53,334 bases of DNA, from assembly GCA_020850835.1 (NCBI GenBank), contig JADZDX010000091.1, positions 1-53,334 of the forward strand, written 5' to 3'. The notes below the pieces were generated by a model that saw only the letters and a list, made by a program, of their open reading frames with translations, was not told the DNA's origin and did not search any database. The position numbers and the translations under genes are program-made. The first letter of the stretch is position 1; each line of letters starts with the position of its first letter. Shown here piece after piece: positions 42,071 through 51,090 of this stretch. The stretch is from Fimbriimonadaceae bacterium (GTDB lineage Bacteria > Armatimonadota > Fimbriimonadia > Fimbriimonadales > Fimbriimonadaceae).

Positions 42071-42905
42071 CCGCCCATTCAGCGGTCTTTGGCGGTCGCT
42101 CGACATGGATCGCACCAGGGGTTCGGTCAAGCTCGGCTAGCTTGGAGTAGAGCGTCCTTGCAAAGTCTCTGGGATCACTGGTTAGGGCTATTAAGCGATC
42201 TGTGGTCGAACCTGGTTCAACAAGGATGACCGGGTTCCTTGGTGAATAATGTCGGTGGTGTTGGCCCGGAGAAGTATTTAGTGCGGATTTTTCGGCGATT
42301 ATTGTTGAGGCGAACTCTTGTAGCTGGCTTTGCGTGATCACTCCTTGCCTCAGTATGGCGAGGGAGTCTGAATAGACGGCAACAACGGTTGACTCAATCC
42401 CCACCGCACAAGGTCCTCCGTCAAGTGCACCAGAACAGTGCTCAAGAATATCTGGACTGATATCCTCGAAACGAGTAGGAGAGAGTTCTGTGAATCGGTT
42501 TGCGCTTGGGGCGGCCAGTGGAAGATCCGTAGTAAGTAGAAGTGATAAGAAAAGTGAATGATTAGGAATGCGAAGGCCTATCGTCTTGCCCCCAGCAAGA
42601 ACGTGTCGAGAAACGACCCCGCTGTCGGGAAGGACTAGGGTAAGTGGGCCAGGCCAGAGCGACTCCGCAAGCTTTGACGCAAGGCCAGACCATACCGCAA
42701 GTTGCTTCGCCTGCTCAATTGATCCGACATGCACGATTAACGGGTTCCATGCTGGCCGCCCCTTGGCCGCGTAGATGCGCTGCACAGCCTGATCGTCCAA
42801 CGCATTTGCCGCCAAGCCATAAACGGTCTCCGTTGGGACGGCTACCAATTCACCACGGCGGAGGGCAGCAGCGTAAGCCGTTATGTTCTTAGGTTCTGGG
42901 CTCAC
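42027..42905 (-). CDS. L-threonylcarbamoyladenylate synthase (Sua5/TsaC type)
   Basis: Makes threonylcarbamoyl-AMP for the tRNA t6A37 modification. 292 aa, the long Sua5 form: YrdC domain with VAVPTETVYGLAANA, YAAKGRPAWNPLIVHV (the KxR...SxxPL-type binding loop) and PSANRFTELSPT, followed by a C-terminal Sua5 domain (ILRQGVITQ, SPGQHHRHYSP, ...). GTG start overlaps the aroE stop (GTGA). The tail overlaps the convergent esterase gene by 44 nt. Confidence 0.92.
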   Translation of the reverse strand: MSPEPKNITAYAAALRRGELVAVPTETVYGLAANALDDQAVQRIYAAKGRPAWNPLIVHVGSIEQAKQLAVWSGLASKLAESLWPGPLTLVLPDSGVVSRHVLAGGKTIGLRIPNHSLFLSLLLTTDLPLAAPSANRFTELSPTRFEDISPDILEHCSGALDGGPCAVGIESTVVAVYSDSLAILRQGVITQSQLQEFASTIIAEKSALNTSPGQHHRHYSPRNPVILVEPGSTTDRLIALTSDPRDFARTLYSKLAELDRTPGAIHVERPPKTAEWAAIWDRLMRAASDGP

Positions 42906-43633
42906 GGCAGGGCCTCTCGCATGGCTTCTATTGGCGCTGGCTGGTGAAACCAGAACTCATAGGTCAATGCGGCCTGATAGAGGAGCATTAAGCGTCCGTC
43001 ATAGGCATCCCAGCCATACCTTGTTGCTTCTAACATGAATGGGGTCGGGGTCGCTGAGTACGACAAATCATATACCGAGCCCGTACCCGTCCACTCTAAC
43101 TCGGGGCATGCTCCGGTTGCATTGATGACGATATCAAAGCTTCGCACTTCGGGTGGGGCTGGGATCGCGCTTGCTAATCGCTTTCCAAGACGATTCCAAT
43201 TGTAAACTTCTTGACTCTTTGCAAGTTCGTTGCAAGCCGCTTGTGCGGCACCGCCAGCTCCTATGATGAGTATCCGGCCGCGCAATTGGAGCTCGTTCAG
43301 AGCGGCCATGAGACCAGCACCATCAAAGCTCTCGCATTGCCCGTCCCCCTCAAAGGAGACAACATTGCATGACACACTGGATTCATGCCCGAGGGCCGAT
43401 CGCACACGACCCTTAAAGGGGGCCGTTATATTCAGGCCCTTCATACGAGTCTTCAGGGTAGCAATGGCATCTTCAAACTCAGCTTCCGAACAATGAATCT
43501 TGATGTAGCGGCATTTGCGCTCAACGGCTGCAAACGCAGCGTCAAAAAGGAGGGGCGACCAAGAATGGGCGATAGGGTCTCCAATGACCCCAAACTCCTC
43601 GTCTACTACATCTTTCCAACTTACGACGGCCAT
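42902..43633 (-). CDS. aroE: Shikimate dehydrogenase
   Basis: Reduces 3-dehydroshikimate to shikimate with NADPH; 243 aa, somewhat short. Substrate site VIGDPIAHSWSPLLFDAAF, catalytic Lys in GLNITAPFKGRV (usual NVTxPHK), GLM region SFDGAGLMAAL, and the Rossmann loop IIGAGGAAQAAC. It overlaps the FAD oxidoreductase gene by 13 nt upstream and tsaC by 4 nt downstream. Divergence of PHK to PFK is noted, but Lys is kept. Confidence 0.92.
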   Translation of the reverse strand: MAVVSWKDVVDEEFGVIGDPIAHSWSPLLFDAAFAAVERKCRYIKIHCSEAEFEDAIATLKTRMKGLNITAPFKGRVRSALGHESSVSCNVVSFEGDGQCESFDGAGLMAALNELQLRGRILIIGAGGAAQAACNELAKSQEVYNWNRLGKRLASAIPAPPEVRSFDIVINATGACPELEWTGTGSVYDLSYSATPTPFMLEATRYGWDAYDGRLMLLYQAALTYEFWFHQPAPIEAMREALP

Positions 43634-45162
43634 TCAATCTCTATTCCTTGTGCCATGCACAGGTTTTGGAACTCGACTACTTTGACCGGGTGCTCATAGA
43701 GGGTTTGCGGCGATATGTCATCCCCAATACAGTAAGCGGCCAGAAGCCCCGCCACTTCACCAATGTTCCATTCCGTCGGATGCAAGCGTGTACATCCGTT
43801 CGCGATATGAGTGACTCCAATGTTTTTGCAAGCCGGAATGAGGTTAGAGGTACGTTCAGGTATGAGGCTTCCAAGCGGGAGTTGGTACGGCCAAGCATCA
43901 TTATCAATTCCATTTCGCCCACTCGCCGAAGGATGCAAATCCATTCGGTATGAGCCAACGCCAACGCTGTCCCAGAAGGTCTCCGCCCCGTTTGACCTCA
44001 TGCTCTTTCCAACATGTCCCTCCGTCAGCGTAAACAGAGGTCGAATTCGACGAGACTCTCGATGGTAAGGAGCCATGGCCAGCCCGTCAAGGGTCCCCAC
44101 TGGTCCACCAGCTGCATAAAGCTCGTGGTAACCAACCCCCCCATCATCACGCTCAGCCTCTGTCTGGAGCCAGTAAAGCAACGACAAGGACTGTTGACGA
44201 GCATTTTCATAGACCAGCCTAGTCCGGCTCTCATCTTCATCAATCACTCGGTCAAAGTGGTCATTCTGCACCCAGTTAATCATTGAATAATCGTTGGAAA
44301 TGCCTTCGAAAATAGAGCTGTCCACGATTCGACGATAATTGAACATCCCATTATTGCCACGGAACTGTAGCCGCTTTTCCGCCCCAGAAATGGCATCGAA
44401 AAAGGACCACGAAAAGAGTTTCCCGGTCCAAGCCGGATCCATGGCGGGTTGGTAAGCACGCCAATAGTCGTACTGCGCAGGCTTCTCGATGATCCTCCCG
44501 CCGGCCGGGTCGTATCCAACACAAATGCACCACGTAAAGCCCTGAACATCGCGTGGGCTTGACACCTCGGGAGCATGCAATTCCCCAAACTCAGAGCTGC
44601 TCTCCGACCCCACTCGGTACTCAGTACTCGTCATGGGTAGGAGGTCGCCGATTTCCGTTGCGTCAAGGACGAACGAGAACGAAACGTCGGTCTCTTCACC
44701 CGAGGTAGTGTCTCGAATGCGAACTGATGATACGGCATCGCCAAGGACGGAAGCTGACACGGGTCGGCAATGATGCCATACCTGAAGTAACCCTGTTGTA
44801 CGATAGTGGGCGAGCATCTGGTTCAGTACGGCGACGCCGACCCTTGGGTCGTAGCATAAGCGGCTCACCCACCCATTGCCCGGATTGAGGATAGGGTTAC
44901 GCCGAGCTCCTGCGGTGAGTCGGTAGTGATCCCGGTAGTACTTCCGAATTCCTTCGCGGAACTGCCTGTATCGCTGCGTGCACCCGTGGCTTTCAATCCA
45001 TCGGTGCTCATCCGGGGGTACGGCCTGGCTAGTCAATTGTCCGCCGAGCCACTCGGTTTCTTCAGTAAGAATCACTCGGTAGCCTAAGCTACATGCGGCC
45101 AAGGCGCCGGCGCATCCACCCGCTCCGCCACCGACGATCAAGATGTCGCAATTTGCCTCCAT
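43621..45162 (-). CDS. FAD-dependent oxidoreductase
   Basis: 513 aa, FAD_oxidored (PF12831-like). The dinucleotide loop IVGGGAGGCAGALAA is at ~9-23, then TEETEWLGGQLTSQAVPPDEH (family signature), a distinct DATEIGDLLPM segment, and the C-terminal IPACKNIGVTHIANGCTRLHPTEWNIGEVAG. In other bacteria such proteins often sit in sugar-degradation or glycan loci; no substrate can be assigned. Follows the ABC transporter by 13 nt. Confidence 0.88.
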   Translation of the reverse strand: MEANCDILIVGGGAGGCAGALAACSLGYRVILTEETEWLGGQLTSQAVPPDEHRWIESHGCTQRYRQFREGIRKYYRDHYRLTAGARRNPILNPGNGWVSRLCYDPRVGVAVLNQMLAHYRTTGLLQVWHHCRPVSASVLGDAVSSVRIRDTTSGEETDVSFSFVLDATEIGDLLPMTSTEYRVGSESSSEFGELHAPEVSSPRDVQGFTWCICVGYDPAGGRIIEKPAQYDYWRAYQPAMDPAWTGKLFSWSFFDAISGAEKRLQFRGNNGMFNYRRIVDSSIFEGISNDYSMINWVQNDHFDRVIDEDESRTRLVYENARQQSLSLLYWLQTEAERDDGGVGYHELYAAGGPVGTLDGLAMAPYHRESRRIRPLFTLTEGHVGKSMRSNGAETFWDSVGVGSYRMDLHPSASGRNGIDNDAWPYQLPLGSLIPERTSNLIPACKNIGVTHIANGCTRLHPTEWNIGEVAGLLAAYCIGDDISPQTLYEHPVKVVEFQNLCMAQGIEIEWPS

Positions 45163-45175
45163 GCCTGATCAGAGG

Positions 45176-46969
45176 TTACCCAGCAGTCACGGACTCGCCC
45201 TTAAACTGCTCGTCGTAGAGTCTGCGGTAAAGACCCTGGCGGGTGAGAAGTTCACTGTGCCGCCCCGACTCCACTATTCTTCCCTTATCAATCACCAAAA
45301 TGAGATCGGCGGATAGGACGGTTGATAGGCGATGGGCTATGGCAAAGGTAGTTCTCCCTACCATGAGCGAATTGAGAGACTCTTGAATGAGTCGCTCACT
45401 CTGCGTATCAAGGGCAGAGGTGGCTTCGTCCAGAATCAAGATTCGCGGATTCTTCAGGATCGCACGAGCAATTGAAATCCGTTGCTTCTCACCGCCGCTC
45501 AGCTTATAGCCTCGCTCACCCACGATGGTTTCATATCCTTCTGGTAGCCCGGCAATGTGCTCATGAATCGCGGCGGCTTTGCAGGCAGCAACAAGCTCAT
45601 CATCGGTTGCGGCTGGCTTCGCGACAAGTAAGTTGTCCTTGATTGACGTATGCATTAGATAGGTCTCCTGAGTCACCGCTCCAACGATCGCGCCGAGCGA
45701 GTCCAATTTGATGGCTCGCAGGTCGATCCCGTCAAGCGATACGGAGCCTTGATCGGGGTCATAAAGGCGAGGAATCAGGTACGTTAATGTCGTCTTGCCG
45801 GCGCCGCTCGGTCCGACCAGCGCTACGAGTTGCCCAGCCTCCGCGGAGAAACTTATAGCACTGAGGGTCCAATCTGGTTGGTCATCTTCATACTTGAAAT
45901 AGACCCCATCGAACCGGACATGCCCAGTAATGGAACTCGGCACAAGCGGCTTGGCATCAGGGGCGTCTTGGATATCGCGCTTCATATCCAGATACTCAAA
46001 GATGCGCTCGAAAAGGGCGAACGATGACATGATTTCTACTTGAGCCGAGAGTAGGCCCGTCATCGGGAAGAACAACCTCGCCTGCAAGCCCGTAAAAGCA
46101 ACAATTTTGCCCAGTGTGAGCGAACGATCCCCGTGGGCAATAATCAAGTATCCGGCCAGCCAATAGACCAAAGTGGGGGCAAATTGGGTGATCAGCCGTA
46201 CCATGCCAAAAAACATGTACTGGAGAACTGAGCTCTTGATCATCCAACCGGCAAGGATCTTGTTTTCAGTGGCGAATTTGTCGCTCAGGATCTTCTGATT
46301 GCCGGCGGTCTTACTCAACAGGATGCCGGAAACCGACAAAGTTTCTTGCATCATGGAGTTGATCTCGCTGGTCTGTTCTTGGGTGCCCTTACGAACCGTA
46401 CGTGCGTATTCACCGACCCCCTTCCCGACCCAAGCAAAAAACGGAACAAGGGCGATGCTCAATGTGGCTAGTCTCCAGTCTAGAAGCATCATTGCGGTCA
46501 CCGTGCTAACCACGATTGCAATGTTGGAAAGTTGATCCGTGATCGTGTTGCTAACCACGTTTTGAACGCCCCCCACATCGCTAATCAAGCGAGTTTGGAT
46601 GTCCCCAGTCCTTGCGTTCGTAAAGAACTTGAGGCTCATGCTTTGCAGATGCGTGTAAAGCTTGTCGCGAAGATCGCACATGATTCGCTGGCCCATGACA
46701 ACGCTCATATATCCGTATAGGAGCGTGAAGGCGGCGCCCAAGAGGACTGCAAGTAGGGTGAATGCGCTGTACCATCCAATGACGTCAAGGCGCTTCGGGC
46801 CAACAAGTTCATCAATGATGACCTCGTAGAGGAAGGGTGGGACGATCCCCAATCCGGTACCTACCAAGACGGCGAGTATCGTGAGGACGACGTATCGGCG
46901 ATGCGGCCCAAACAGGGCAACGATGCGCTTGACTATCTGCTTGTCGGTACTGGCAGCTTCCGCCTTCAC
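45176..46969 (-). CDS. ABC transporter, fused permease and ATPase (exporter type)
   Basis: 597 aa half-transporter: about six N-terminal helices (TILAVLVGTGLGIVPPFLYEVIIDELVG...) and an ATPase with GPSGAGKT, LSGGEKQRISIARA and LILDEATSALD. Such MsbA/LmrA-like dimers export lipids, peptides or drugs. I prefer GTG 46969 (SD GGAGG 4 nt upstream, GTGA overlap with the previous stop) over ATG 46987. Confidence 0.92.
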   Translation of the reverse strand: MKAEAASTDKQIVKRIVALFGPHRRYVVLTILAVLVGTGLGIVPPFLYEVIIDELVGPKRLDVIGWYSAFTLLAVLLGAAFTLLYGYMSVVMGQRIMCDLRDKLYTHLQSMSLKFFTNARTGDIQTRLISDVGGVQNVVSNTITDQLSNIAIVVSTVTAMMLLDWRLATLSIALVPFFAWVGKGVGEYARTVRKGTQEQTSEINSMMQETLSVSGILLSKTAGNQKILSDKFATENKILAGWMIKSSVLQYMFFGMVRLITQFAPTLVYWLAGYLIIAHGDRSLTLGKIVAFTGLQARLFFPMTGLLSAQVEIMSSFALFERIFEYLDMKRDIQDAPDAKPLVPSSITGHVRFDGVYFKYEDDQPDWTLSAISFSAEAGQLVALVGPSGAGKTTLTYLIPRLYDPDQGSVSLDGIDLRAIKLDSLGAIVGAVTQETYLMHTSIKDNLLVAKPAATDDELVAACKAAAIHEHIAGLPEGYETIVGERGYKLSGGEKQRISIARAILKNPRILILDEATSALDTQSERLIQESLNSLMVGRTTFAIAHRLSTVLSADLILVIDKGRIVESGRHSELLTRQGLYRRLYDEQFKGESVTAG

Positions 46970-48996
46970 ATGCCCTCCGGCATCCACTTGGGCAGGTGCG
47001 CGATCTGAGCTTTAGCCGCAGTGGAGACAGGTACGTGCCATTTGTCGAAGAAAGGCCCTAGGTTTCTGCCTACGGCAGTGGAGAATGTGGTCATCCAGAT
47101 ATCCCGCTTTTCAGAATCGTTCTTGGGCCGAACTTTCATGTTCTGGTAGGTCTTGAAGACTCGCTTGAATGCATCCCAACCAAATTCATTTTGAAGCTGC
47201 GCGTACATGGTCAAGGCTAGGAACGGATCTTCCTTCCACTTGCCAAAGCTGGGTGCCTTTGAGTAAGCCCTGTATCGTTTCAGACAGTCATCGGGAGAAA
47301 ATTGCCGGTCCTTTGGACGTTCTCCGTTCAACTTGTCGAAGCAGTAGAGGGTGAACAAATTGTTAGTGACCTCGCCGGTGCCGTCGAAGGTCCAATCCCC
47401 CTGTTGGTGGTTGTGCCCGATCTCATGGTAGTGCCCCCAGCTACCTTCCCTTTGCAGCCGTTCGCCATCTACCACCAAATCGGCAACATCAAGCCAGGTC
47501 ATCATCGGATAGCCGGAATGCATATAGCCTGCAGATATCTGCTGGTCTGCGACAAATCGCTCCTTAAAACCCCGCCAATGAGGGATCTGGGCCAAGTCTG
47601 CTACGGCATTTGCCATACGATCCCAGAATTTGGCCGCACTTGTAGGATCCTTGATCTTTTCTGCCGAGGCTCTCGGTACGGTGACCACGATGTTGTCGCT
47701 CTCAACCTCTGCCCAAGGAGCTGAGGCGATTTCAAGTTGGCGTTGCCATTCCTGGGGTGAAGTTTTCCCGAGCACAAAGTGGGGAGCTCGTACAGCGTTC
47801 GAAATTCGAATCGTGATTGGTGCTTGGAGGGGTTTGTCAAGGGTGATATAAATGAGACCACCGAACGGGTTTTGGTAGGAGCCGTTAGGGGTGAGTCGCC
47901 ATTCACGGCTAATTTCGGGGAAACGCTCCCACTTATCAAGGTGCCACAGGTTGTCCGTGTGAGCCCCAACTCGGATGCCTAGCTTGAGTCCCTGTGGAAA
48001 GGTAACTTGCACCGGATGCATTGGATCGGCATAGAGGCCCGTGCTCTGCCATCGTGTCTCATTGGGGCGCAATGTAATCTCCTGAGCCTTTATCCCCTGG
48101 AAAGGAGCTTTGGGAACGCCGGGAAACTCAGCTGCATACGGGAGCCCAAGGTCCATCCTCTCCCCTCGTTTAAGCAAGTGGTTTCGGTAGGCGACTTCAA
48201 AGCGGTCTCGAAACTGCGACTTCGCTAGGGGCCGTTTTGCGCTCATCACAAAGGGGGCGGACTTCAACGCATTCGTGGAAAGCCAACGGCTGTCCGGGGG
48301 GAGCACGTTCATGATGTCGGTCAGGGTCTGTACGGCAAGAGGTCCGTCTCCGGGGGCGCCTTCCAGAACTCGTAGAGCGGGTTCACCACCCGACTCAGTT
48401 CTTGGAGAGCGAGTCGCATCAAAGCCATTCGCATCCTTTTCGAGGAAGCCCTCTCCAAAGCCGATACCGAATGGAGCCAAGGCCTTATTGGCACTAAACT
48501 GATCCATTGACAAGCCGCTTCCTTGCTGCCAGCCCCAACCGGTTGCGGCGATCAAAAGCCCGCCTCCGCCCCGAATATAGGCTTGGATGGCGGGAATATC
48601 CTTGGGGTTAACCTGATGAGCGTCCACCACTGCGACTTCGCCGCGGCCCCCATTCCAGTCGGGCCAGCCGCTCTGGCCCTGAAGGTAACCCGCAAGGTCG
48701 CTGTGCGAGCAAATCACCTTGGTTGGCTTGCCAAAGCCGAGCCAGTTCACACTTTGCCTCAAGAATGTGCCCGAATCAGCCGTCTTGTAGGCTCCGAGAA
48801 ATCCATTGTGGCCAATCGCCAGAATACGCCCTGCTCCCGTATCCACCGAGGCCGCCATTATGCGCCCATCGCGGTCAACGACTAGGGGCTGGCCCGCTTT
48901 CCACAAAACTACATTACCGGGCAAGCCCGGTGCCGCGATGGTCTTCACCCCATCGAGCGGCGAAGCGAGAAGGGCCATGAGCAATAAAGCTTGCAT
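46966..48996 (-). CDS. Secreted M60 family metallopeptidase (enhancin-like)
   Basis: 676 aa. Signal-like N-terminus QALLLMALLASPLDG, a glutamine-amidotransferase-like front domain (HSDLAGYLQGQSGW; GRGEVAVVDAHQVNP; GGGLLIAATGWGW), then the M60 catalytic part with HEIGHNHQQGDWTFDGTGEVTNN (HExxH zinc site plus the downstream Glu of the gluzincin pattern). M60 peptidases cut mucin-like glycoproteins in hosts, but environmental members are common. Overlaps the ABC transporter gene by 4 nt. Confidence 0.9.
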   Translation of the reverse strand: MQALLLMALLASPLDGVKTIAAPGLPGNVVLWKAGQPLVVDRDGRIMAASVDTGAGRILAIGHNGFLGAYKTADSGTFLRQSVNWLGFGKPTKVICSHSDLAGYLQGQSGWPDWNGGRGEVAVVDAHQVNPKDIPAIQAYIRGGGGLLIAATGWGWQQGSGLSMDQFSANKALAPFGIGFGEGFLEKDANGFDATRSPRTESGGEPALRVLEGAPGDGPLAVQTLTDIMNVLPPDSRWLSTNALKSAPFVMSAKRPLAKSQFRDRFEVAYRNHLLKRGERMDLGLPYAAEFPGVPKAPFQGIKAQEITLRPNETRWQSTGLYADPMHPVQVTFPQGLKLGIRVGAHTDNLWHLDKWERFPEISREWRLTPNGSYQNPFGGLIYITLDKPLQAPITIRISNAVRAPHFVLGKTSPQEWQRQLEIASAPWAEVESDNIVVTVPRASAEKIKDPTSAAKFWDRMANAVADLAQIPHWRGFKERFVADQQISAGYMHSGYPMMTWLDVADLVVDGERLQREGSWGHYHEIGHNHQQGDWTFDGTGEVTNNLFTLYCFDKLNGERPKDRQFSPDDCLKRYRAYSKAPSFGKWKEDPFLALTMYAQLQNEFGWDAFKRVFKTYQNMKVRPKNDSEKRDIWMTTFSTAVGRNLGPFFDKWHVPVSTAAKAQIAHLPKWMPEGM

Positions 48997-49029
48997 AGCT
49001 CTATGTACCTCATGGCTAATGGAGCGCTC

Positions 49030-50538
49030 CTAGTGGCACAACCGTGCAAGGAGGGCAAGCTTCTTCGAATCCGCGAAGCGCGGGAGCAAGCTGTGGAGTG
49101 CCCTCTGCTCTACGCGACGCCATGGGAACGGCGGTGCCATCGGGCCTGCCTCCGCCGCTTGGATATGGTTTGCCGCTTCAAGCTCCATACCCGTGTAGGT
49201 GATATGGAGGTACGCCATCAGGTAACGAACCATCGCAATTTCACGATGTCGAAGAATCTCGTCACACAGGCGCGTTGCGTCCTCGACCAGGTGGCAGTCT
49301 ATGAGTAGGCACAAAACTTCCATGACTGCATCTGGGTCGCGAGCAAGCGGCGCCATGAGAGGGGAAGGATGCTTCGAGTGCTCGGACTGGCTGAGGAAGC
49401 TCTCGACCCGTAGCGCGGGGTCAAGCGGGCTGAGAAAGTGGGCATTGAGAAGCTCGGGGCGTTCCTCGACGACGCCTAGGTGCCGCTGAACAACCGCTTT
49501 CAGCCACCAAGCCATTGGATCATCACCGTTGTAGAGGAGCGAGGTTTCGAGATGATGATCAGCCGTCGCAAAGTCGTTGGCTTGCAGCGCATCGAGCGCG
49601 TACTGCCAATGAGCGAAGTGTCGGGTACCTGCGTGTGCTTCGTATTGCTTCGGGACGGCTGCAGGCCATTGAACTAGGACTTCACCGTCGTTCATGAGGG
49701 CAAGGCCAGCGACCTCACCGGGAATGGAATCAAGATTGATGGTATCTGGCTTGTTGAGCTTGAGTGAAACAGGAGCTTCTAGGGTTCCATTCTCGGTCTT
49801 AACGACGAGCTTAGAATTTGGGGCTTCGACGAAGCATTGCAAGTGGGCTGTGCGACCTTGGAGGCCGATCGCTCCGAATGGACTTGTCGTCAAAGGAGGA
49901 AAGCCAAGGGGATGTACGGCTAGCTTGGTCGTGAAGACCTCGTGAGGAGCCAGCAAGATCGCCGAACTCCCCGGTGCAGTCAGTCCAACCTGACCATCCC
50001 AGCGCCAACCCACTTCAACCGTCGTTGTCTTATCGCCACGATTTTGCAGGGTAAGAGTGAGATTGAGACCCGTCGAATTGGACAACAGTTCAGCCCGCAG
50101 ACCCCAACTTAGGCGACGCCCATGAACTAGTTCAACCATAACGAGTTCAGCGCCATCTTCGTCGGCGGTCGTGAATTCAACGGCGGCCATTGCCCCAGCT
50201 CTCGTGCCGTCCAGGAGCAACTCGAACCCACCAAGGGCAGCTACGCCGCGAAGTGGATCGCCAACTAGGGTGAGGCCCTTTGTCAGAGCCTCCGTACCAT
50301 CCAAAAGGTTGCGCAGGCTGATCATTCGTCCCCCCAAATCCACGCAAAAGACGGCTTCAACGAAAGCATTGCGGAGGGTGATGGTGCGTAACGAGACTTG
50401 ACGGATCTGGCCCGAACGTCTTAGCATCGGGAACGGATAGCCGGGGCCAATCGTCTCTGGTACTGAAGGATCCGGCAAGATGGGTTCGAGTGTCTCCAAT
50501 TCGAGATCAAGCGTATCGGAGATTACTTCGCAGCCCAT
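49030..50538 (-). CDS. DUF5107 domain protein with helical repeats
   Basis: 502 aa. N-terminal two thirds fit DUF5107, a galactose-mutarotase-like beta-supersandwich: RTITLRNAFVEAVFCVDLGGRMISLRN (family: lEN..l...v.PelGGri.sl.d). The C-terminal third is TPR-like helical (LDALQANDFATADHHLETSLLYNGDDPMAWWLKA). Proteins of this type occur next to glycosidases. First gene of the six-gene minus-strand run; TACCCT ending 11 nt before ATG may be its -10. Confidence 0.84.
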   Translation of the reverse strand: MGCEVISDTLDLELETLEPILPDPSVPETIGPGYPFPMLRRSGQIRQVSLRTITLRNAFVEAVFCVDLGGRMISLRNLLDGTEALTKGLTLVGDPLRGVAALGGFELLLDGTRAGAMAAVEFTTADEDGAELVMVELVHGRRLSWGLRAELLSNSTGLNLTLTLQNRGDKTTTVEVGWRWDGQVGLTAPGSSAILLAPHEVFTTKLAVHPLGFPPLTTSPFGAIGLQGRTAHLQCFVEAPNSKLVVKTENGTLEAPVSLKLNKPDTINLDSIPGEVAGLALMNDGEVLVQWPAAVPKQYEAHAGTRHFAHWQYALDALQANDFATADHHLETSLLYNGDDPMAWWLKAVVQRHLGVVEERPELLNAHFLSPLDPALRVESFLSQSEHSKHPSPLMAPLARDPDAVMEVLCLLIDCHLVEDATRLCDEILRHREIAMVRYLMAYLHITYTGMELEAANHIQAAEAGPMAPPFPWRRVEQRALHSLLPRFADSKKLALLARLCH

Positions 50539-50586
50539 CAGCGCGGCAAAGGGTACCCGCCCGGTAAGCTAGACAAGAGTAAACGC

Positions 50587-51009
50587 ATGGCAGGCAAAAT
50601 TTTCATGGGAGTTTTTAAATGGCTCTTGGTTCCGGTGGCCTTAGCCTTTATCGGCTATGCGTTCATTGGACCCCATATTGGTCGAAATCCCCCCTCAAGC
50701 CTGAAGAAACTCGCAAGTAATACGGTGACTCAACCCGAGCCGACCTCTGCCACAACGCCCAACACTGAACCTGAAGGTACCGGAAAGGACTGGCCTGCCC
50801 CGAAAGTTGAGGTTGAATTGCGTCGTCTTAACGGTAATCGTGTAAAAGACCGCACCATTCATAAACCGGAAACATCTTCCGCGGTCTCCGAACCCAAGGT
50901 GACCGAGGACAATGCGCCTGAGGAGGCTCCTAATGTCGAAGGAGAGGGCGAGCAACCCTCACCGGAAGAGCCCCCGGCCAATGACTTACCCGAAGGCCCA
51001 GGCCCGTAG
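50587..51009 (+). CDS. Hypothetical single-TM protein with acidic Pro-rich tail
   Basis: 140 aa. One N-terminal helix (FKWLLVPVALAFIGYAFIG, ~10-28), then a low-complexity tail rich in Pro, Glu and Thr and acidic at the end (NAPEEAPNVEGEGEQPSPEEPP). No family recognised. ATG preceded by AAGAGTAAACGC, no SD. Placed upstream of the Ser/Thr kinase; possibly functionally linked, not provable. Confidence 0.7.
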   Translation: MAGKIFMGVFKWLLVPVALAFIGYAFIGPHIGRNPPSSLKKLASNTVTQPEPTSATTPNTEPEGTGKDWPAPKVEVELRRLNGNRVKDRTIHKPETSSAVSEPKVTEDNAPEEAPNVEGEGEQPSPEEPPANDLPEGPGP

Positions 51010-51090
51010 GTTTCATGGTCCCATACATTTCAAATTCTTTAAGCCAAGAATGAACTTGGAACTTCGTTCCATCAGATCATTTAAACTGCC

